From a bacterium (lineage in GTDB: Bacteria; Zixibacteria; MSB-5A5; GN15; FEB-12), in NCBI GenBank assembly GCA_020444475.1, contig JAHLKV010000003.1, positions 186,001 to 250,000 on the forward strand: 64,000 nucleotides of DNA. The letters are read 5' to 3'. Made by a program: the position numbers and the translations under genes. Positions 21,288-28,576 of this stretch are shown here, in pieces; position 1 is the stretch's first letter; every line of letters begins with the position of its first letter. The notes beneath the pieces are model-generated. The model did no database searches, was not told the origin of the DNA, and worked only from the letters and a program-made list of their open reading frames with translations.

Positions 21288-21640
21288 CACGAGTACCCCA
21301 CCCCTCTGGGGTGGGTCTACAACAGGCTGGGTGGGCCACCATTTATGGTGGGTTTCTCTGTATTGGGTACCCCACCGCTTGCGGTGGGCTCGAGTACCGA
21401 TGACTTTCCCCGACGTCATCCTGAGCGGAGTCGAAGGGTGACGTCGTCCGACACCCCACGCGAGACGCGCGGGCTACGGGGAATGCTGAATTGTGGCCCA
21501 CCTGAAGTCCCGCCTCGGGAGGGACGACAGGTGGGAATGTTGATGTTCCGTCTGACTCGTGGCCGTAATCCCGGATCAAGCCCGGGGCAGGCTTCAGTCG
21601 CGGTTCACGAGTACCCCACCCCTCTGGGGCGGCCCTACAA
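21288..21640. repeat. Cluster of short GC-rich palindromic intergenic repeats
   Basis: cacgagtaccccacccctctggggtggg at 21288 and cacgagtaccccacccctctggggcgg at 21606; related hairpins ccaccatttatggtgg (about 21337) and ccccaccgcttgcggtggg (about 21370). Confidence 0.85.
21415..21442. repeat. GTCATCCTGAGCGGAGTCGAAGGGTGAC-type dispersed intergenic repeat
   Basis: Sequence read directly; resembles the GTCAT-CCTGAGCGnAGTCGAAGG-ATGAC element seen between genes in many unrelated bacterial genomes. Confidence 0.65.
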
Positions 21641-22378
21641 CAACCGCCCCTGCGCCTCCCCCGGCACATACAACTCCGGCATCGCCTCGTACAACCGACC
21701 ATCCAGCTCCCGCCCGGCCCGCTTCTTGTTCACCCCGCCCCACTGCTTGAAGAAGAAATGCACCCCCTGCAAATCACACTGGTCGCGAATATCTCGCACC
21801 CACTCCGGCTTGATCGGACGAGCCCCCGGCCCCGACTCTCCCCCCACGATCGCCCAGTCAATCCCGCTCAGATCGAGATTACTCAGCGGCCCCAGCAACG
21901 GTTCAAGCGACAGGAACTTTATCGATGCTCCGGTTGCCCGAAGGTCGTTGATCCGGTACACATACTGACGGCTCTCCACCGTCACCCCCATCCAGACATT
22001 CGGCGGCCAGTCGAGCTGGTCGGCGATTCGTTTGAGCCGTTTGGAGCGTTTGGTGAGAATCTGAAACGTATGCATATCGGCCCGGCGCATGACATCGAAC
22101 ACCTGCTGGATGTAGTCGAGCGGCACCCGATCATGAAAGAGATCGGACATCGAATTGACAAACACCACCCGAGGTTTCTTCCACGACAGTGGCGCCGCCA
22201 GCAGGTCCGGGTGAAGCGTGACCGCGAACCCGTTTCTGTATTTGGCGACCCCCATCGCCTGAAGCCGTTTCGCCATTCGGGCGGCATAGCAGTGTTCGCA
22301 CCCCGGCGACACCGGATCACACCCGGTAACGGGATTCCAGGTATGCCAGGTATACTCGATTCTTGAACAAGCAGACAT
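21635..22378 (-). CDS. DUF5131 / phage Gp37/Gp68 family protein
   Basis: TWNPVTGCDPVSPGCEHCYAARMAKRLQAMG ... RVFVNSMSDLFHDRVPLDYIQQVFDVM ... IDWAIVGGESGPGARPIKPEWVRDIRDQC. Confidence 0.9.
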   Translation of the reverse strand: MSACSRIEYTWHTWNPVTGCDPVSPGCEHCYAARMAKRLQAMGVAKYRNGFAVTLHPDLLAAPLSWKKPRVVFVNSMSDLFHDRVPLDYIQQVFDVMRRADMHTFQILTKRSKRLKRIADQLDWPPNVWMGVTVESRQYVYRINDLRATGASIKFLSLEPLLGPLSNLDLSGIDWAIVGGESGPGARPIKPEWVRDIRDQCDLQGVHFFFKQWGGVNKKRAGRELDGRLYEAMPELYVPGEAQGRLL

Positions 22379-22780
22379 CAGGGAGAAAGTAAAGAACAAT
22401 TTGGAGGCCCGGAATCACAAACTCCTGGCTTCAACACTTAGACGATGCGGAAAACGCTCCAAACAGCACTCATTAGGGGCTTTTCGGGTCGCGTCGGATG
22501 CCCCTCGTGCGAGAGGCTCCCAACCAGTTTGAGCAGCGAGTGTTACTTAAGGACACTGCATAATCACTTTTTTCAACAAAGCGGGAACCTTTTTCTGCTC
22601 CCTCCATTATTAATGTAAGGTTTTCGGGTTATGGAGTTTTTTGACCATATTGTGTATGCAGAGGCGATAAGGAATCGTACACGATTAAAATGATTTAACC
22701 ATATGAACAACAACCTTTTACGTAAGCGTATGCATTGTTCGTGCATTACGCCGCATAACTGATTTATTAAGGACTATTGT

Positions 22781-23125
22781 ATGAGCAGAGAGCACGAAAT
22801 TGTACAACAAATCGAGCAACTGCTGGGTGAGCTTAAGGAGCTGTTGGGATCGACTTCAACCACGAAGAGGCGAGTCACTAAGGAGCATCCCGGGGATAAT
22901 CAGTCGCGACGCTTTTCCGGACTAACCAAAATGATTTTCGGTCTCGTGGAGGACGGGTATTTTGATCAGCCCAGGAAGCTGTCTGAAATCCAGAGCAAGC
23001 TGAGGGACGAAGGGGTGAACAAGCCCACCACGAGCCTAATGCGCCCCTTGTTAACTCTGATCCGGCAGAAAGTCTTGGCTCGAAGCAAGCAGCCAAAAGG
23101 CCAGTACGCATACAAGAAACGATAA
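22781..23125 (+). CDS. Small protein with predicted winged-helix-like C-terminal half (island gene 1)
   Basis: FGLVEDGYFDQPRKLSEIQSKLRDEG...PLLTLIRQKVLARSKQPKGQYAYKKR; shared core with the next gene. Confidence 0.7.
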   Translation: MSREHEIVQQIEQLLGELKELLGSTSTTKRRVTKEHPGDNQSRRFSGLTKMIFGLVEDGYFDQPRKLSEIQSKLRDEGVNKPTTSLMRPLLTLIRQKVLARSKQPKGQYAYKKR

Positions 23126-23138
23126 GGAGACAGACCAA

Positions 23139-23489
23139 ATGGCCAAAACCGTGCAGGACATAGTGAAGGACATCCACAAGATGGTGGATGAACTCGCCGG
23201 CTTAGTCGAGGGCCAAGGTACTCGGCGCGCACCGGCTGCGTCCAGTCGAAGGAAAGCAGACGCCCGATCCACGAAGGGAGCTACGGGGGGGGTGAGGCTA
23301 CTGGTGGCGGACGGCTACTTCAATGAGCCTCGAGAGCTATCCGAAGTGGTGGGTGAGCTCAAGAAGGAAGGTCGACACTACGCAAAATCGACCGTTTCGA
23401 TGGCACTACTCAGCCTTACAAGAGAGCGCCTGTTAACCAGACTCGAAAACAAAGCCACGAAAAACTGGCAATATGTCATCAGGAGGTAA
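23139..23489 (+). CDS. Small protein with predicted winged-helix-like C-terminal half (island gene 2, paralogue of gene 1)
   Basis: LLVADGYFNEPRELSEVVGELKKEG...ALLSLTRERLLTRLENKATKNWQYVIRR; rbs aaggag. Confidence 0.72.
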   Translation: MAKTVQDIVKDIHKMVDELAGLVEGQGTRRAPAASSRRKADARSTKGATGGVRLLVADGYFNEPRELSEVVGELKKEGRHYAKSTVSMALLSLTRERLLTRLENKATKNWQYVIRR

Positions 23490-23492
23490 TTC

Positions 23493-23888
23493 ATGTCGCC
23501 TGACAAACAAAAAGACGACCTCGTAGCCCGAGTCGAACGACTGGAGAAGGTGGTATTCGGAGGAGCTGACGAAAACACGTACTCTGCACGCTCCAAATCG
23601 GGAAACAAGAAACCGACGATCGCTGAGATCGCCAAAGGCACTGAGCTCAAGAACGGTCAGGAGAAGGTAGCCTTGGTTGTAGGCTATTTGGAAAAGGTTG
23701 AGGGACGCAGTGAGATACGCCAGAGCGATATCAAGGGAGCTTGGATAGACGGAAAGCTGCAGGGGGACTACGCGAACGTCCTTCTCCAGAGGGCGGTCAA
23801 GGACGGGCTTGTCCGAAACCGCAAGAATGGGATTTACGATTTGAGTCAATCGGGCGAGACGTTCTTTGCCGATCTCATGAAAGCATAG
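23493..23888 (+). CDS. Small predicted winged-helix-like protein (island gene 3)
   Basis: EKVALVVGYLEKVEGRSEIRQSDIKGAWIDGKLQGDYANVLLQRAVKDGLVRNRKNGIYDLSQSGETFFADLM; 3-nt spacing from the previous gene. Confidence 0.7.
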   Translation: MSPDKQKDDLVARVERLEKVVFGGADENTYSARSKSGNKKPTIAEIAKGTELKNGQEKVALVVGYLEKVEGRSEIRQSDIKGAWIDGKLQGDYANVLLQRAVKDGLVRNRKNGIYDLSQSGETFFADLMKA

Positions 23889-23892
23889 CTCC

Positions 23893-24654
23893 ATGGAAGC
23901 GAAGAGCAAAGCCAAGGTCGCATTAGGCGGGATTGTTCAGGATGATCCCCTTGTAGACAACTTGTTCGAGAGCTACACTCAAATAGGTACAGCGTACATC
24001 TCAGGGAAGCCGAAGCAGGCTATTCAGAACGTGGGCTTGTTCGTCGAATCGGCCGCCCGAGTGATTGAACACCTGCTCACCGGACAGCATCCCCAACTCT
24101 CGGCACGGTTTAATCTGGACAAGTGCATTGAGCGATTGGAGAAGCTCGGGGGGCGAGATGGGCTGAGGATAATCGGGGCTCGCCTGTCTCGGGTTCTTTA
24201 TGACTTCCGAACTCGGAAGAGCTCTGTGCATCTCAAGGCTGTGGATCCCCTGCAAGTTGATGCCGAACTCGTGACCACTGCATGTTCATGGATCATGATC
24301 GAGATTCTGAAAGAGTCGGGGCTGTCTGAGGCAGAGGCCTTTATCGAACTAGCTGCAACCAGAAAGACGGTATTGGTCCAGGAGGTCGCAGGAGTCTTGC
24401 GAACCACAAACAGCAAATTGAACGGAGGGCAACGGCTTCTCCTGGTGCTGTATAGCTCCTCGTGCCCTCTAGATGAAGACCAACTTCACAAATCGACCAA
24501 CACCATTATAAAAACCCGAAATCACCTGAGGACGAATCTTGAGAGCCTCCGAAAACGGGATATGGCGCATCGGGATGAAGCCGGGAGATGGCAAATATTC
24601 GGGAAAGGATATACAGCAGCCGAGTCGATCATTTCCAAATTTACCAAGTCATAG
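23893..24654 (+). CDS. HEPN-like helical protein with predicted C-terminal winged helix (island gene 4)
   Basis: N-terminal helical domain ending VLYDFRTRKSSVHLKAVDPLQVDAELVTTACSWIMIEIL (R-x4-H motif); C-terminal GGQRLLLVLYSSSCPLDEDQLHKSTNTIIKTRNHLRTNLESLRKRDMAHRDEAGRWQIFGKGYTAAESI. Confidence 0.6.
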   Translation: MEAKSKAKVALGGIVQDDPLVDNLFESYTQIGTAYISGKPKQAIQNVGLFVESAARVIEHLLTGQHPQLSARFNLDKCIERLEKLGGRDGLRIIGARLSRVLYDFRTRKSSVHLKAVDPLQVDAELVTTACSWIMIEILKESGLSEAEAFIELAATRKTVLVQEVAGVLRTTNSKLNGGQRLLLVLYSSSCPLDEDQLHKSTNTIIKTRNHLRTNLESLRKRDMAHRDEAGRWQIFGKGYTAAESIISKFTKS

Positions 24655-24692
24655 ACTCGTGGCGTGGGTCCTGATTTCGGCATCTCTGGATG

Positions 24693-24720
24693 CACGAGTA
24701 CCCCACCCATCCTGGGTGGG
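24693..24720. repeat. Third copy of the cacgagtaccccaccc(N)ggtggg palindromic repeat
   Basis: cacgagtaccccacccatcctgggtggg, matching the copies at 21288 and 21606. Confidence 0.85.
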
Positions 24721-24731
24721 TTGCCCCAATC

Positions 24732-24761
24732 AAAAAACCCGGCCCCTAACGGGACCGGGTT
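24732..24761 (-). terminator. Rho-independent terminator downstream of pdxS
   Basis: Minus strand aacccggtccc-gtta-ggggccgggtt followed by a T tract. Confidence 0.87.
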
Positions 24762-24794
24762 CGGAGTAAATTCTATGATGCCTGAAGCGCGATA

Positions 24795-25682
24795 CTACCG
24801 CACCTGCAACTGCTCTTCTTTCGGGATCGACTCGGCCTGGATCCCCTTCATCGCGCCGCCCAGCCCGTGCGAGTGCTCCGCGATCACCGCGAAATCCTGC
24901 CAGTGGGTCGTGGCGTTTACGATCGCCGTCCCGAACTTCTCCGGGTTGCTCGACTTGAAAATGCCCGAGCCGACAAACACCGCCTCGGCGCCCAGGTGCA
25001 TGCACAACGCAGCATCGGCCGGAGTCGCTACCCCGCCGGCGGCGAAATTCGGCACCGGGAGCTTACCCGTCTCGGCCACCTTGCGAACCAGGTCGATCGA
25101 CACCCGATGCTCCTTCGCGACCCCGTACAGCTCGGTCTCGGTCATCGAAGTCAGCGTCCGCATCACCGACGTAATCTCGCGCAGGTGCTTGACCGCCTGC
25201 GAAACATCACCGGTACCCGCTTCGCCCTTGGTGCGGATCATCGCGGCCCCTTCGGAGATTCGCCGAAGCGCCTCGCCGAGATTGCGGCAGCCGCACACGA
25301 ACGGTACCTTGAAATCCCATTTGTTGACATGGAACACGCTGTCGGCCGGCGTGAGCACTTCGGACTCATCGATGAAGTCGATTTCCATCGTCTCCAAAAC
25401 GCGCGCTTCGACAAAGTGCCCGATCCGGCATTTGGCCATAACCGGAATCGTGACCACTCGTTTGATCCCGTCGATCACGTCCAGATCGGCCATACGCGCC
25501 ACGCCCCCTTCGGCCCGGATGTCGGAGGGCACGCGTTCGAGCGCCATCACGGCGGAGGCGCCGCACTGCTCGGCGATCTTTGCCTGCTCCGGGGTGGTAA
25601 CGTCCATTATGACGCCGCCCTTGAGCATCTCGGCCAGACCGACCTTTACTTTATGTTCCTTGGAGTCGAACCGTGTCATCAT
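24795..25682 (-). CDS. pdxS: Pyridoxal 5'-phosphate synthase lyase subunit
   Basis: [52 protein letters not shown]. Confidence 0.97.
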   Translation of the reverse strand: MMTRFDSKEHKVKVGLAEMLKGGVIMDVTTPEQAKIAEQCGASAVMALERVPSDIRAEGGVARMADLDVIDGIKRVVTIPVMAKCRIGHFVEARVLETMEIDFIDESEVLTPADSVFHVNKWDFKVPFVCGCRNLGEALRRISEGAAMIRTKGEAGTGDVSQAVKHLREITSVMRTLTSMTETELYGVAKEHRVSIDLVRKVAETGKLPVPNFAAGGVATPADAALCMHLGAEAVFVGSGIFKSSNPEKFGTAIVNATTHWQDFAVIAEHSHGLGGAMKGIQAESIPKEEQLQVR

Positions 25683-25820
25683 TGCTTGTATCCTCCGACT
25701 ACTTACTGTCTCCTATACTGATCAACAGCAAGCCGAGCCAAACTGTTCAGTGCCCCGAAGGGCTTTTCTAGCCCGCCAATATAGCACATACCGGCGGCCC
25801 GCCACAACCGGAAAGAAAGA

Positions 25821-25851
25821 GGGCCCGCCCGGTGCAACCGGACAGGCCCGT
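25821..25851 (-). terminator. Terminator-like hairpin downstream of the Rrf2 gene
   Basis: Minus strand gggcctgtccggttgcaccgggcgggccctctttctttcc. Confidence 0.7.
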
Positions 25852-25875
25852 AAATCTTCAGCCGACAGCTCGGCG

Positions 25876-26292
25876 CTAGCGGCGTGCGCCGCGTCGGGCA
25901 TACTTGCCGAAATGATGTTTGGAGAGCGCCTTTTTGACGCTGGTCTCCTGAACCTCCCAGAACTCCCGGAACTGACAGCCGCCGTACTGGTCGCAGCCGC
26001 AATTTGGACCTTCGGTACAGAGGTTCATATGAATGGGGCCTTCGATAGCCTCGATCACGTCCAGGAAGGATATCTCTTTCGGGAGGCGCGAGAGACGATA
26101 ACCGCCGGTCACGCCCTGGTAGGACACCAGGATACCGCTCCGGGTAAGATCTTTAAGGATCTTGGCCAGGAATTCCCGCGGAATGGACTCGGCTTCGGCG
26201 ATCGAATTGATCGAACCGAGTTTTCCTTTGGGAAGGGTCGAAATATGCCGCACCGCCCGGAGTGCATAATCCGCTTTACGTGATAATTGCAT
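25876..26292 (-). CDS. Rrf2-family transcriptional regulator
   Basis: MQLSRKADYALRAVRHISTLPKG...ILKDLTRSGILVSYQGVTGGYRL; Cys cluster CTEGPNCGCDQYGGC. Confidence 0.9.
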   Translation of the reverse strand: MQLSRKADYALRAVRHISTLPKGKLGSINSIAEAESIPREFLAKILKDLTRSGILVSYQGVTGGYRLSRLPKEISFLDVIEAIEGPIHMNLCTEGPNCGCDQYGGCQFREFWEVQETSVKKALSKHHFGKYARRGARR

Positions 26293-26616
26293 CGTCACAC
26301 ATCCTTGCTGTCACTGGCTCTTGCTCATGTCAGAATCGTTTACCCACGCTTCCACATTTAACCGGCCTAAAATAGTAAAAAGGCTCTGCTTAGTCTACAA
26401 AAAATTCGCAATTTGGACCATTTTTTCTCTGAAAGGACACCAAACCGCATGCCAACCAGCCGCTTCGCCCACCCGACCCTCGTTTATGGACCCAATTCGG
26501 CCATTTTTCAAAAAATCTGCCCGAACCGTGAACCCTCTGTCGGATCGGCTGTTATACTCCACGGACCCGAACCGCGGTCCCAATGGATAGGATCTGATCG
26601 TTCAAAGGAGACAGCG

Positions 26617-26991
26617 ATGGCTGACCAGAAGACAATCGGCGATGTGCAGTCGCAAACCGACGGCAAGGTGATCACCATCACCCCGGCGGCGGTCGAAGAA
26701 CTCAAGCGGCTGATCGGCCAGGAAAAAGAAGACAACCTCTTCGTCCGTATAGGGGTCACCTCGGGCGGCTGCTCGGGCATGGCGTACGCCATGGAGTTTG
26801 ACAACGAGCCGAAAGACGGCGACCGCGAATTCGACTACGACGGTCTCCCGGTGCGAATCGACCTGGCCGCCATGATGTACATCAAGGGTGCCACCGTCGA
26901 CTACAAAGGCGGCCTGCTCGGCGGCGGCTTTACGTTCGAAAACCCGAACGCCAAACGCTCCTGCGGCTGCGGAACCTCGTTCACCTGCTAG
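26617..26991 (+). CDS. A-type Fe-S cluster assembly protein (IscA/SufA/ErpA family)
   Basis: IGVTSGGCSGMAYAMEFDNE ... FENPNAKRSCGCGTSFTC. Confidence 0.93.
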   Translation: MADQKTIGDVQSQTDGKVITITPAAVEELKRLIGQEKEDNLFVRIGVTSGGCSGMAYAMEFDNEPKDGDREFDYDGLPVRIDLAAMMYIKGATVDYKGGLLGGGFTFENPNAKRSCGCGTSFTC

Positions 26992-27001
26992 CGAGCGCAC
27001 T

Positions 27002-27268
27002 ATGGCATATGATATCGTCGACCCCGCCGATCTGTTGACCGACGGGGCCTTTTTTGAAGATCACTTCCTGAAAAAAGCCAACGAACTCGACTGGTTGAAA
27101 TTCTCCGGCCGACAAGTACTTGTGCGCGGCTGCAATTCTGCCGTTATTCCCCCCTGGGCGTTTATGTACATTACCGGAAAGCTCACCGGGATCGCCCGGA
27201 GCGTCCGGTACGGTAACGAGCACGACAATATCGTCGTCTACCGCGCCCCGAAAGATGCAACCGCGTAA
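27002..27268 (+). CDS. Small DUF2480-like protein
   Basis: NELDWLKFSGRQVLVRGCNSAVIPPWAFMYITGKLTGIARSVRYGNEHDN resembles the DUF2480 C-terminal part (recalled W-AxxPxWAYM pattern). Confidence 0.6.
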   Translation: MAYDIVDPADLLTDGAFFEDHFLKKANELDWLKFSGRQVLVRGCNSAVIPPWAFMYITGKLTGIARSVRYGNEHDNIVVYRAPKDATA

Positions 27269-27327
27269 CAGCAGCTCTCGGCGACCAACCCGAACGCATG
27301 ATTTGATGGAGGTTCAAGCTGTCGGCT

Positions 27328-27648
27328 ATGCCTAAAGTACGGTTTCTGCCATTGGACGTGGAAGTAGACGTTCCCGAGGGAACGGTGATTCTCGATGCCG
27401 CCCTCGATAACAATATCAAGATCGATCACAACTGCGGCGGCAACTGCGCCTGCTCCACCTGCCACGTGATTGTCGAACAGGGCTTCGATTCCCTGAACGA
27501 GATGAGCGAAGACGAAGAAGATATGCTCGACGAGGCCGAAGGACTGACCGATCACTCCCGCCTGGCCTGTCAGTGCAAAGTCACCGAGGACCTGGTGGTC
27601 CTGATCCCCGAGAAATCCTCGGAGTGGGACGACGACGACACCTTCTGA
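27328..27648 (+). CDS. 2Fe-2S ferredoxin (plant/ISC type)
   Basis: DHNCGGNCACSTCHVIVEQGFDSLNEMSEDEEDMLDEAEGLTDHSRLACQCKV. Confidence 0.92.
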   Translation: MPKVRFLPLDVEVDVPEGTVILDAALDNNIKIDHNCGGNCACSTCHVIVEQGFDSLNEMSEDEEDMLDEAEGLTDHSRLACQCKVTEDLVVLIPEKSSEWDDDDTF

Positions 27649-27820
27649 TCGTCAGGCGGCGTCATAGTCGGCGGGTTCATCCGCGAACCCGCCCTCAGCC
27701 GGGAACCGCAGATTGATCCACATCTGCGCAAGCCCGCCATCTTCCTTCCCGACATAAAATTACCCCTCCCCGCGCCGATATAACGACTATACGGCTTGCC
27801 AACAGCCGTCAGGAACAACT

Positions 27821-28576
27821 ATGCCTGGAAAATGCAAACTCGACAATGAGCGCGGCTATTCGCTGATCGAACTGGTGATCGTCATCATGATAGTCGGCGT
27901 GATCGCCGGTATTGCTGTCCGCTCGCTCAAAAGCAGCAACGAGGTATCCCGCACCAATGAGACGGTCGCGGAGATGGACCGACTGGCCTGTGCTATCGCC
28001 GGTGACCCGCACCACCTGTCGGGTGGCACCAGGGTCGACTACGGTTACATCGGCGATGTCGGCGCCTGCCCGATCAATCTCGACGCTCTCGTCTCCAACC
28101 CGGGATACGGCACCTGGGATGGCCCGTATATACGCGATGAGCTATCCACCGGAGCAGCAGACTACACGTTTAAGCTCGACGCCTGGGGCGCCCCCTATGT
28201 CTATGCCGGTGGCGCTTCGATCATCTCAAACGGGTCGTCATCACCACTGACCAGACAACTCGCGGCGTCCACAGGCGACTTGCTCTACAACCGCGTCTCG
28301 CTCGCCGTCATCGATCAGGACCAGGTCCCGCCGGGCTCGATCTACCACGACTCACTGAGACTGGTACTGACATGCCCCGATGGTTCCGGATCGTATCGAT
28401 CACTGGTCAGGACTCCCGATCCCAACGGCTACGTCGAGTTTGACTCCATCCCGATCGGCCTGCACCGCCTGCATATCGTCTATCTACCGGCTTCCGACAC
28501 GCTCACCCGCCTGATCCCGGTCGATCCCGGCCGGGACTTCTACACCGAAATCACTCTCTCCCGGGAGCTGTGGTGA
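27821..28576 (+). CDS. Pseudopilin-like protein 1 (class III/GspG-like signal) with C-terminal beta domain
   Basis: ERGYSLIELVIVIMIVGVIAGIAVRSL prepilin motif; DYGYIGDVGACPINLDALVSNPGYGTWDGPYI; DAWGAPYVYAGG; IPIGLHRLHIVYLPASDTLTRLI. Confidence 0.85.
   Translation: MPGKCKLDNERGYSLIELVIVIMIVGVIAGIAVRSLKSSNEVSRTNETVAEMDRLACAIAGDPHHLSGGTRVDYGYIGDVGACPINLDALVSNPGYGTWDGPYIRDELSTGAADYTFKLDAWGAPYVYAGGASIISNGSSSPLTRQLAASTGDLLYNRVSLAVIDQDQVPPGSIYHDSLRLVLTCPDGSGSYRSLVRTPDPNGYVEFDSIPIGLHRLHIVYLPASDTLTRLIPVDPGRDFYTEITLSRELW

Noticed and set aside
21276-21968. 230-aa plus-strand ORF through the palindromic repeat region
   Set aside because: Runs through intergenic repeats and then antisense to DUF5131; not credible coding
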